Source: Pseudisothecium myosuroides (lineage: Eukaryota; Streptophyta; Bryopsida; Hypnales; Lembophyllaceae). Taken from it: a DNA stretch of 64,000 bases. The position numbers were made by a program, and so were the translations under genes. Below are positions 48,801 to 60,500 of the stretch, piece after piece (position 1 is the first letter of the stretch; each line of letters opens with the position of its first letter). The notes beneath the pieces are model-generated. The model searched no databases and was not told the DNA's origin. It worked only from the letters and a program-made list of their open reading frames with translations. The stretch is from the NCBI GenBank assembly GCA_951799445.1, contig OX637296.1:13640001-13704000 (forward strand), read 5' to 3'.

Positions 48801-51600
48801 GAAGAAGTTCATTGAGAGGATATCCAACTTGAAAGCTCCGACGGGATACATGTCCAACATGAAGTCACGTATTTTTGCAGACGGTACACTCCGTGGACTC
48901 AAAAGTCATGACTACCACGTCCTCATGCAGCAAATTTTCCCAGTATGTATCATTGGTCTGTTGCCACCTAGAGTAGAGAACGCTATTATGCATCTCAGCT
49001 CCATTTTCAGGAAAATATGCTCAAAGACTGTGGACCCTGCATTCATGGACATCATGACTGAGGAAGTGGCTGTTGCCTTGTGTTTGATTGAACGTGAATT
49101 CCCTCCGTCCTTTTTTGACCCCATGACTCACCTAGTTGTGCACTTGGTGGAAGAGCTGTACCTATGCGGTCCTGTACATAATCGTTGGATGTATCCTTTG
49201 GAGAGGTATATGAAATATTTAAAGTCATATGTCCGGAACAAGGCTAGACCAGAAGGTTGTATGGCAACCGGAAATGCAGCAGAGGTTGGACTTGGCCTAT
49301 GCACGGAATACATTCAAGACTGTGAGTCCACTCGTCAACGAGTATGGGATGCAGAGGAAGAACCAGGAGACATTGGCGAGGTTACTTCCTCGATGTACTC
49401 CACCAGATTTCTTTCCCTACAGGAACGCATGTGGGCACACTTGTGTGTTCTCAGTAACTCCACATGCATGGCAGCATTGCAAGAGTGAGTTGTAATTTCA
49501 AACCTGCAAAATGAGCAAATGCTGGAGTTTTTCCTTTGCTTCCTGGCTTACAATGTTTGAATTTCTTAGAGTGATGCGGTGTTGAACATGCAGTGTACCT
49601 TATTGTTGCAAACCAAGGTCGTTGACTTTTCTGATTTGTGTACATGCTAAGTTACTAAATTAATATTTTTGTCGAAGCAGGATTCATAGTCGCCTGTCTT
49701 TGGAGGTCCAACGCAATAGAGATGCTTACAGGCTAGGAGTACATCCGAGGCAAAGAAGACGTTTACAGTACCCTCATGGCTTAGAAATAATTCCACAGTT
49801 TCCACAGTGGTTGGAGGAAGTGGTTCAGCAAGGGCAGCAGAACTTTGAAGACGATGTCATTGATTTGTCCATGCCGCCGAATGTGAAGGTCCGATCATTC
49901 AAGTCCATGAAAGCCTATGGAATGCATTTGAGAGTGTCATCAGCTGAGAGGAATTTGGTGACAGCAAATTGTGGAGTGACTGTTACGTGCGAAACCATGC
50001 AGCAGAGTGGCCCGTCCGATGTCAATCCCGTGTTGGGGTCTCTCACTTATTACGGAAAAATAATTGAAATATTGGAGTTGGACTACGGACGACTTAAGCC
50101 AATTGTACTGCTATGCGATTGGATTGAACCTATAAGAAGAGGTTCAGCAGCGTGCGTGAAGGAAGACAGTTATGGTTACACATTTGTCAGGTTCAGCAGA
50201 CTGATGCGGAGATCGTCAAATTCGTTTGTGTTCCCATTGCAAGTGTCCCAAATTTTTTTCAGCAACGGCCTTGATGAAGGAGACTGGTCTACCGTTCTGC
50301 ATGCAGATTCCCGATCCACACGGGTATCGCAATCCCTGTTGGGAAACCGCAGTTTGTCGTCATTTGACGTGGATGGCAACTCGTTCGTACATAGAACTTT
50401 GGAAGAAGAGGACGCGGACGTCCTTGATGATGACGGTGTCGGGCACAGAGAGGGGGAAATTATTACAGAGCATGATCTGTTACGCGCACATGTGTATGTA
50501 GAGAACGAAGCGCAGCAGGTAGAGGAAGAGGGATCTGAGGATGACACTTTGCTTGAGTTTGAAGAAGACGAAGAGGAGGACGTACATGCATTCCTGGATT
50601 GAGCGCAGGAGTAGGTACAGAATTATGTTCCCATCTTTTCATGTTTGTCCTTTGAATCCTCGTTGCATTGACAGCATTGCGGTCATATGCGCCTGTTCAT
50701 TGGCGAGTGATAAAATGCTGGACATTCAGAAAGTGCTCTCCCGTCAGTTAGAGCTTAATCTTTCAGCCTCATTCTTCCTTATGTCAGTCATAAAGCAGAT
50801 GAAGGTGGTTTTTCTTGTGGGGGTCATTTTGTGAGTAGTTGTTAACCCCCTTTATAATTTCTTTCCAAATGCAGGCTAATTGAATTACTTGACAAGACAT
50901 GCACTGCAGTATGAGGAGATGACTTTTGAAAATTAAGTGTTACTTGGATATGTCATGTCCACATCAGCAACACTCCGTTTTTGTAAGTACAATGTCAGCT
51001 CTGTAATACTGGGGGACTGGAGGACATGCAATGAAGTTTTCAAAACGGTTTTCTTTTCATAAAAGTCGAAATGTTCACTACAAGTCATGAAAATGCAAAT
51101 GTTTCTTGTATTCTGATTAAATTCACAGATGTGTACGATTAGTACATACGAGGACGTCAACAGGAACGCTTTTGAAAGCATTGAAGGGTCTTCGTGGTGG
51201 ACACAACAGTGCCGTTACGAATGTTATTTTTTGAACTTCCATCTTGGTTGATTGCATTCCGACGTTCGCCAGTAGCATTACAGTCAAACGTCTTGGAGAA
51301 AATTGTGGAGTGTTACTCAATGTCACAATGGCAGGTAGTGTTATGCGCATTGACGTATGTGAATTTAAAAATAAAGAAATTTTTCAATGTACTTTTACTA
51401 GGTACCCTAATGTTCCGGGACCGGCTTCAGTAGAAATTTATGTGTTCAGAAGAATGGACGAGTGATGCAAAGGAACTTCTGGTATCTTCCTCTTCTTGGA
51501 TTAGTGAATTATCATTCACGGATGCAGAGAAGCCATTTGTGGTCTGGATTAACAATTGGAAGACAGGTTACCAGAAGGGAAGTCTTCAAATGGTGGTATT
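45119..51600. repeat. First copy of a 6.5-kb segment repeated after the gap
   Basis: Positions 45,119-51,600 reappear at 57,519-64,000 with a constant offset of 12,400. All open frames, introns and flanks compared were identical, with no indel. Confidence 0.95.
45837..50602 (+). CDS. CACTA transposase, tnp2/TNPD type (Transposase_21, DUF4218, DUF4216)
   Basis: The DDE-type transposase of En/Spm elements. Four exons, GT-AG introns, phases consistent: 45837-46052, 46583-48034, 48583-49484, 49681-50602; 1163 aa, a usual length for the family. Domains: N-terminal Cys/His module (residues about 36-65; CPCTEC...IETHLLRHG) as in Transpos_assoc; Transposase_21 (about 330-480; DGMNPFADMS, STWPVFLLNYNLPGWM, IDVYLEPLLDELLVLW, LLWTIHDYPGYG, GCPICG); TMHCEKNLAENLL; DUF4218 (about 681-790; LLPPRVENAIMHLSSIF, FFDPMTHLVVHLVEEL, RWMYPLERYMKYLKSYVRNK); DUF4216 (about 976-1050; YYGKIIEILELDY, DSYGYTFVRFSRL); and a strongly acidic C-terminal tail. 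No internal stop in the spliced model, so it may be functional. The start ATG sits in CGCCATGGA, a good plant context. It points away from the tnpA-like gene. Confidence 0.88.
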
Positions 51601-54600
51601 ACTTATTCTGGGCGTCATCGAACTTTTTGAGGTCACTGTACAGGTAAATATGAGTTGCAGACGGCATGCATGTGTTTTTTCAATTTAAAAACAACTACTA
51701 TGTCAGCTGAAATGACTGTGCCGCAGAAGAATTAGAAGTGGACTTGCCATACCACTTCAGTTGGTAGTGGTTAAGTTTGCAAGCGCGTGTATGATTCATT
51801 GTCACGTAATATGTGGTGATATTTAGAAATTCACCTTCACGTTTTCGTGCTATACATGAAGTCAGTCACCGTCACTTGAATGTGTGAATTGTTCAATGGT
51901 CCAATAGTTTGTAATTTGATAATCATGTGAAGCAGTTCTTAAATTAGGAAGCAGTTGGAGACCATGGTTCATTCTTCCAAATAAGGTTGAGGACTTCATT
52001 GTGGGTGATTTTTAGTGAAGCGGTTGAGGACTTCACAGAAGACGTGTGTGCAGTCACCAATAAGAGGAATGTGGAAGGCCCACTGTGAATGCAGAGAAAT
52101 TGTCATGGGAAGGAATGTCCTGCTAATTGTTGCCTTTTCCAAAGACTGAGAAGAGGCACCACAATAAAATATTCAGTGTAATGCTGTGAGAATTTGTAAT
52201 CTTGTTGAGGGAGTTGCAAGACAAGACTGTGACCTAAGCTGGCATCTCCAAGGACCATGTGGAAAACCTTGTTCATATTATTCGAATTTTCTGAAATAGT
52301 ATTGTAGCAAAGGAGTCCAGGTCTAGAAGAAGTGGAAAACTATGGTTGTGTGACTACAAGAATTGTATCATTTTCTCTAGCCTTGTTAATAGTTTGTAGC
52401 AGACCAGGTATCTTTGTGCTGTTTCTGGCAGGTAGAGGATAATTGCGCGACGATGGAAACGGCTGTGGCTGCATTTGAAGTCGATTCTACCAAGTGAGAT
52501 TAGTGTTTCCACTTTCTGCACTTCTTCGGTCTGTTAATGAGTTTATGTTTTGAAAAAGTATTAGTTCCATGAGTGATTGATGACTACTACTCTAACCTGG
52601 GAGAGGAACTCTACTGAAGCGATCTTCACGGCACGTTTGAATGGTAGCATGAAGACTGTGATTTACAATATAGACTTCAACAAGTCCAATTTGCTTCGGT
52701 TTGGAGAAATCATTATCGATTGTTGGGTACTGTTTTTTTTTCAATTGAGGTTCATACCTCAATTGTGAGCTCTGTTATTTTAGTGAGCGGATGAATAGAT
52801 TTTGAAATTGTCATTTGGCAAAGAAAACAGAGAAGTCCATCCTATTGTTATTACTAATATTAGAAAGAACTTCAAAACCAATAGACAGAGAAGCATTTAA
52901 ATTGTTGAAATACGGTAGTCGTATACATTGAAATGAAGTGGATTTGGAGTTGACATTAGTAGCAATGAAGCAGAAGAAAATCATTAGATGTCTCTAGGGA
53001 AAAATGGGCAATGAAGATGAGCACGAGGCGAATTCAAGTGGACCTAATTGAAAGCGTGATGAAGAGGACGACAATTGTTGGCCTAATGTTCTAATCATGT
53101 ATTCCGTTTATATTTTCCAGCGAATCCATGAGTGGTGGCATACGCGCAGTGTGAAATTGAATTGCTGTTGAAGGGGACACAGATTGAAGGTGACGGAGGC
53201 CCTGAACTGAAGACTACATAGAGTGCGCATTCTTCCTGGATAGGTACAGGAGACCGAAACCCTAATCAAGCGTGCCACCGCTCATTGCCAAGGCTCTCTC
53301 TCCAGAACGGCTGAACTAGTGTATTCCACAAGTATCTTTTTGTCTACATTTTTGAAGTTGCTATGCTTTTATGATAGATGTTGGTTGTGAATTTCAAGCG
53401 AGATTGAGTCATAGACAATGTATACAGTTTTTGAAATAGTACAGAGTGCATACTGTGACGTCAAAATATTTACTGTAATTGTATTGCGAAAATAGCAGAG
53501 TCCAAGGGACTTGTGGAGCGACAAGTACTTTGTGGCATTTGCTTATGAGTGTTGTTATTTAAAAAAAGATATGAACGCTATGAGGAAGCGAGTATTCGCA
53601 ACCCAACAGAGAAGTTTTTTTATGATTGTAAAAGACGTTCTAGAAGCCGCAAGTCGAAGTTCTTAATGTAAGCAACTCTGTTCTAGAGATTTTGCATTTC
53701 TATAGTTATTGTATCCTTACAATACGACGTGCATGTGCGTATAGAGTCCTAGGTGGACGTAGGTGCCGTTTTACTGGATACCACTTCCGGAGCCTTAAGA
53801 GCTATTGTCTGCCCGTAAAAGTAGGGGGTAGAAAACTGTACATTTTGAAAAATGTGAGCAGCAGCTTTCTCTGGAAATATCTGCGCGTTTTCTTTCCTCT
53901 TTGTGCGGCTTTTCTCATAGTTGGAAGTCAGGTTGCTTGGCCGGCTGTTGGAGCGTGCTCCACGATGAAGTGGTTGTTTTTGATGAGCGTGAATTTGATC
54001 CGCTGCCCTTGCTGGATGTGGTGAAATTCGGCGAACTCCCTCCATCCGCGACCGAAAGCTGCATGAGGATTGACGTGTATGTTCCAGACAGTGACGGTGA
54101 CACGCCAGAGGAGAGTGCCGCCTGCATAGGAAAGCCACATCTTGTGTTCGAAATCGGAGGCGTACATGCGGACGAACGAGACTGGAATTCCCTGTAAACA
54201 AAGCTAAGTCTAGTTAATTTATTGTCCTCTTTGTAGCTTCACTCGCAAATGAATGGAAACTGAGCGTGTGTCTGTGCTTTGCACTCCATTGAGCCTATTC
54301 GAATTGATTGAAATTCTTTGGAGACCCTAATCGCAAGTTCTGTAGCATCTATAGGGATTATGCAGACTCAAGGTTCATTGAAGGAATGGCGCAGCGGAGT
54401 AATCGACAGGATTCTTGTTGTAGGGCGGAGACGGAAGGTGTATAGAAAGTGAGAATTCTACAAGAGCTGCTGCCATGTCTGAGTGCTCTATGGACAGGAA
54501 GGCGGCATTTTGTCTACAAGAACTTTGCAGTGGTTTCGAAGTGCAGCCGTGAATGGGAACACACGAGCGGAAGGAGAGAGAGGCGGGAACTCACCATGGA

Positions 54601-57318
54601 CCGGAATGAAGTTTTCACCATTGTTTTTTCAAAACATTTGTCAGTGGAATAGGAGGGTATTCCACGGAAGATTGTGGCAGCAGCAGCTCTATTTCGAGGC
54701 ATCCTTTACCTGTTGTTGAGGACTAGGATGGAGGAGCAGAGGAGACGTTGTAGACAAAGGGTCTGCAGAGAAATGAGCTGGGAATTGGGGTAACGAATGG
54801 AAGAGAAGCTCTCTTATGGGAAGGCTAAATTGGCGGCTAGTAGAAGCTATAGGATGACGGTAATTGAAGCTGAGGATTTTTAATTATGCAATTTGATTTT
54901 GTATTAATGACTATGTCCAAATCGACTTGTCTGCAGTATTCCAGGTTTAATCGGCAGTGTTGCGAAGTTGTCGTACATAGCAAGAGTAGTTGATATTAAA
55001 TGCGTAGGATTTGGAGAATCGCAGTAACATAATGCACTTGTAGCCGAAGTGGAAGGTCATGTCAACAGCAAGGAGAGGACAATCATAAGGAAAAGACGTG
55101 TTTTCTTTTTCCTATCATTAAATCCCTTTCTTGTGAGCCCTGCAGTGTCGCTAAGAGCGGAGGACGTAATTGAGCTGTGCAAGCGGGAATGGGAGGTTGA
55201 CAGTGTGAAATGCTTTCCGAGAAGGCAAAGGTCTTGGAAAACGCATGTTCCAGACGTCGTGTTTGAGCACCTCAAGGTATGTTTATGAAATGCAATGGAG
55301 TGTACCTTCATCTCTTTCGAATGTATGTTCAATTGTAGAGGGAGGAAGTTCTTAGATTTACTATTTCTTGCAGAGAAAGTTAGGGTTTCAGGTTGGTTAG
55401 TGGATGTCTACCTAGACATTGTGCGTGAGTGCATCATTGCAGACGTTGATACTTAATCGGAAATGGGAAAACGGGGGAAGGGCTGGTCAGGTTTATAAAG
55501 TTCTTTGCTGAAGCGTCGTCTTGGTTGAATGATAGGTTTTCTGAGTAGGCGTAGTCTGTTGCCTCAAAAGTAGGAAAGTGGTATGCATGTAATGGTGTTG
55601 TATTTAGTAGTGTGATTACTGAAAATTATCTTTGATGAGATGTAAACTTACTTTTAAAATAGAAACTGACAATTAGGTGATCGGGATTTTGTTGGGGATG
55701 GTAATTAAAGAGTGACATAGTACCAAACAGTAACGTAATGAGAAGATTCAAAATTGTAGGATGCATGAATCGTCCATGTGAGTTACTTGTACACCAATGT
55801 GGCAGACATTTATTATGTGCTATCGAAGTTCAGAAGTGTGTGAAATTTACGATAATTGTGCCTGAAATCGTTCTGTACGTAAAACTACTTAATTTTTGGT
55901 GAGTAACTTGAAGCAAGAAATTTTCCAGCCGTTGTTCTCACGGGCATGCTTGAGTATTGGTACAGCGTTTCTTCTGTGTGATTTTGATTGAACGAGAAGA
56001 AGGTGAATGCATCACTTGAAGACAGTAAGTTCAAATTATATTGGATGTCTGGTACCTTCATTGCTAATCGTGCTCATTGAAATAGAGAATGCAATCATGG
56101 TTTTTGGATTTCTGGCATAAAAAATCATTTGATGTGATCGAACTGAATCTTAATTATGTAATTTCATAGTGCTCTGTGGTTATCAGGGGGCACTGCGAGG
56201 ACGCCACCCATGAAGACGGATGTGCAGCCGTGAAGGTATAATTAGAAGTGGAGCAGCCTTTTCACATGTTGGAACTCACACATTTTGAACCAGCAAAGCG
56301 ACCTTGAAAGACAAGTGCGCTTCCACACTTAAGCATTTGGGAGTAGCATTCCTCGGTTTGCCAAATACTTCTTCTTGGTGGAGCCGAGCACAAGTTAAAT
56401 GGTGGGGGAACGGTCTGCGCAAGAGAAGAATTTCTTTATAAGCTTTTCACGCAATGGCACTAGAGATTGGTGTTATCAAGGTGCTCGGTCTGCTGTAGAA
56501 TGTGCCTTAGGTTGGACCGCAATGATAAGCTCCGTTTTGTGACTTTGCTATTTTCTGAAACCCTGATGCCTGTCTTTCTGAACATGATTCATTGAGTTAA
56601 GAATGGACGCATTTGGTTTCTTGGAGACACCTGAGAATCACCTCCATGTCATACTAGGCTACTAAGCATCCCTGTGATCGACTCGTGAAGCATGCAGGTG
56701 GCGACGCACTTTCTATGGTAAGGAATGTTGAAAGAAGTGATTCTTGCAGAAAATGAGTTTGTAATTTCTGTTTAAGATAGTATCAGCAAGTTCGGGCTTT
56801 TGTGAACACTGAAAATGAAAAATTAATAGAGTTTTTGCAACGTTGCTGTGCCCAATGTTTTGAAATTGCAATCAGGTTTTTCCGAATTCCCCCTACTAAC
56901 TTTGAAGTTGCCGCCGCTTGTTCCCGGACCTTGGTCCAATGTCGAATGAAGGTCCTTTGTCAAGAGAAATGAAGGCTGAGGAGTCGGTACTGCTGCAAAG
57001 CAGAACACGCTTGGAACGGAGGCAGTCTACTAGCGGCGGTATTGCTGGCGAAGTGGAGTTTGCCTGTTAGCGGTGGACGCGGTCCAAGTCTGTGCTGCTG
57101 CACACAGTGAGGACGCAGGGGGGGCTGTGTTTCGAAGCTGCTAGTGCGGTTATGAGGTACGGCTGGTTGTGGGATATCTCTTAGGCTATCAGATTTAGGT
57201 TCAAGGATTGTACTTGTGAAGTGCTGTTGAGCGGTAATTGAATGAACCAGGAAATTCTTAACGGGAACATGCGTTATTGGGATGCTGTATGAATCAGATA
57301 TGAAGGGTCCAAGTTTCT
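50603..57318. other. 3' region of the CACTA element, no recognised gene
   Basis: Composition is more balanced than in normal intergenic DNA and short frames are frequent. Two stretches look somewhat protein-like: plus 53,901-54,197 (FDEREFDPLPLLDVVKFGEL...) and plus about 55,130-55,276 (AEDVIELCKREWEVDSVKC...), the latter ending at an AAG|GTATGT donor-like site. I recognise no domain in either. They could be exons of a third element gene or captured host fragments. No CACTA right terminus was found. Confidence 0.3.
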
Positions 57319-57518
57319 NNNNNNNNNNNNNNNNNNNNNNNNNNNNNNNNNNNNNNNNNNNNNNNNNNNNNNNNNNNNNNNNNNNNNNNNNNNNNNNNNN
57401 NNNNNNNNNNNNNNNNNNNNNNNNNNNNNNNNNNNNNNNNNNNNNNNNNNNNNNNNNNNNNNNNNNNNNNNNNNNNNNNNNNNNNNNNNNNNNNNNNNNN
57501 NNNNNNNNNNNNNNNNNN
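57319..57518. other. Assembly gap (200 N)
   Basis: Exactly 200 unknown bases, a round number typical of a placeholder rather than a measured gap. Confidence 0.98.
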
Positions 57519-60500
57519 TGAAACGAAACCTTCTGGCGTGAATCTAATTCAATTAAAAAACTTGAATGCAGAATATAAGTCAGAATTAAGTTTTACTTTC
57601 AATTTGCTTATTTATTTGGGTGGTAGGTCATACACACGGCACAGAGGTCTCATATAAATTTCATATAAATTTCTGTGTTGTTCAATAATTATTTATATTC
57701 CTGTTGAAATACAAAAATACAGTTCAATAAATAATAAATAAAACTCCACATTCTATTAAAATTTTCTGAACATTTCATTCAGCACTAAGTAATTTTATTT
57801 AATTCAAAGACTGCAAATATATATATATTTTTAAATTATTAAAAATGAAAATAACCTACTTCTCTAAATTGTGCTAAAAACGCACCGGTCTCTGTACGTA
57901 AATACTCATTCACCTTTCTCTTCAAAGTGCGCCTATTCACTTACATTTGCAGTTTCTGAACTTCAAATTTTTTAATGATACATATAAGAGATTCATTTAC
58001 CATACTCCGTAGATGGTGACAATAGGAAATAAATTAAAAAAATAGGCATCTCAGAATCCTAAAAAATTGAAGTGGAATATGCACCGTCTCTCCATCTGCG
58101 AAAGTCGACGTCAGCTTCCACATGTGCGTGAACTACTCTAAACCAAGCTAACTTAAACCGGAAGAACAGTATTCACTCTTTCTCTTCACCGATTTCTTCC
58201 CGTCCAGTCCACTCTGCTCGTCTGCTCACCATCGCCATGGAGGAATCACACGACTACGCTGACTCGCCATTCTCGAACTTGGCTGCCGCCTTGAACGCGC
58301 TGGAGCGGGCTCGAGCTGACCAAAGACTTATTGACAAATACAAATGCCCTTGCACTGAATGCAAGGGCGGAGGTCGACCTATTCTTCGGAGAACCATTGA
58401 GACTCATCTTCTACGCCATGGCCGAGATCCCACTCTCTCACACTCCATGCTCGTAAGTCGTTTGTTATTGGATCTCTTCCTTTGCAGATTCTAGTATACG
58501 GAGCATGCTACATTCTTTCAGAATTTTTTAATATTCCGCCCTTCTGTGCATCTCCTTCACCGATATGTTCTTTTTTCGGGTGACAAATTCTTGACTCTAC
58601 TCCAATGATCTACTTTGCATGTGCAATTATTGACGTTTCCTTTCCACAGTGGTTGGCCTTCTAAGGTGTAGCTGTTTTTCTCCACTACTGGCTTACATTT
58701 GATTTACATTGAACTTATCTTCTAGTGATTGCCAAAAGAAAAAAGCATCTAATTTCTTTTAAGTGTTTCCATTCATAAAACAATTGGACTTGCACAATTT
58801 ACAGGATGAAAACTTACATTACCCACAAACCCTAGAAACAAATTCTGAAAATAAAAGCTCACTTCAATTCATTGCTTGAGTATATTTTGTGATGCCTACT
58901 CTTCTCTTGCCAAGCGTCGCTACTGTTCAAGTCATGCTCTCTATTTAATGCATTATGGCATGTTTTTTTCCACACTGCACAGCCTGAAGACTTAGACGAG
59001 AGCCTCTTCAACTTGGGGGGATTAAATGAGTCACCGCCGCCTGCAAATGAAGATTCAGATGCAGTGCCTCCTGATGAATTTGACGAAGGAATTGATTTTC
59101 AACGGTTGACTGCAGAATGGTTTCAAAGGGTTGATGACCGTAGGGAGGCTTTCTCGATGAACAATGACGATGTACCTGCAGGACCGGACGACAATGCAAA
59201 CGTTTTCGTCGATGGTGCCGACCCAGACATGGAGGAATGGTTACACCGTAGCCAGGTGCCTCTTTATGAAGGCTCTAAAATTTCTACGCTTGCTTGTGTG
59301 TTGGTTCTTATGAACTTAGCGCACCTACATAATGTGAGCAATTCTTTCATGGATGAGTTGCTCTCTTTCTTGACTTTGGATGTGCTTCCTCCATCCAGTG
59401 GATTACCGAAAACTAGACATGAGGCTTGGAGGTACATAGATCGATTGGGCTTGTCATTCAAATCCATTCATGCATGTCGGAATGGTTGCACTTTGTTCTG
59501 GAAAGACAGGTCTCATTTATCAGAATGCCCTCAGTGCCTCTCCTCTAGATATGTCGACGGGAGCAGCACTGTCCCTATGAAGGTGTTACGTCATTTTCCT
59601 CTGATTCCAAGGCTACTTAGAATGTATCGCTGCCGAGACATTGCATCTTTGATGAGATGGAATGAGAAAAATTCTTCCACAGACGGAAAGATGCGGTCAG
59701 TACTGGACAGTCCCGCTTGGAGGAAAGTGAAGGATATTGATGCAACGTTCTTTGAAAACTCTCGAAATGTGAAGCTAGGATTAGCTTTGGATGGCATGAA
59801 TCCTTTTGCTGATATGTCCACCAGGCATTCAACATGGCCCGTATTTCTACTGAATTATAACTTACCTGGTTGGATGGTGACGAAGCGTTTTTTTGTCATG
59901 CTATCTTTAATAATACCAGGGAAGGAATCAGTGAAATCAGCTAACATTGATGTGTACTTAGAACCTCTCCTGGACGAGTTACTAGTGCTATGGGATGGAG
60001 TTCCAGCTATAGACATGTCTGAGAGTCCACAACCTACCAAATTTACCCTGCGAGGTATTCTTCTGTGGACTATCCATGACTATCCAGGTTATGGTCTAAT
60101 ATCAGGTTGTGCTACTAAGGGATATCAAGGCTGCCCCATCTGTGGTCCAAACGCGGACTCTCGGTTTTCAAAGAGCTTGAAGAAAAATATTTTTCAAGGC
60201 CATCGGCGGTACTTGCCAGAAGGTCATCCATTTAGGTTCATGACTCAACCATTCAATGGAAAAGAAGAGCACCGGCAAAAGCCATCCAGAGTATCAGGAG
60301 CTGATCACAAGAGAAGAGGTGAGACAAGGGAACGATGGATTGCAGCTGGAGGAGTGGCCGGGACTACCAGTGATCCAGTTCGAAAAAATGGAGTGAAACG
60401 AAATTCCATTCTATTCAAGCTGCCCTACTGGGACGTAAGGAATTGTTTCTCCCTTTTTCCCTCTACCGTGCATAGTTCTTCTCTTCACAGAATCATTGAC

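Larger units (their letters stand above)
35319..57318. mobile_element. Large CACTA (En/Spm-type) transposon, left end visible, right end not found
   Basis: The left terminus is CACTACTAGAG at 35,319. The next 180 bp is rich in TTTTAAGT/ACTTAAAA words (for example around 35,342, 35,387 and 35,463), like TNPA-binding subterminal repeats. Inside are a tnpA-like gene (minus) and a tnp2/TNPD-type gene (plus), the two-gene set of autonomous CACTA elements. The interval between them contains later insertions, including the inverted pair at 42,340-43,874. No reciprocal CTAGTAGTG end is seen before the N gap, so the end given here is only the last base before the gap. An alternative is two neighbouring or nested elements, one per gene. 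Confidence 0.55.

Noticed and set aside
49229..49495. 88-codon plus-strand frame overlapping transposase exon 3
   Set aside because: A shadow of the DUF4218 coding frame, with no independent support.
53749..54201. 150-codon minus-strand frame
   Set aside because: Arg/His/Ser-rich shadow composition. The plus-strand frame over the same bases looks more protein-like, and neither has a recognised domain.
57282..57521. Open frame running into the N gap
   Set aside because: Open only because unknown bases cannot contain a stop codon.
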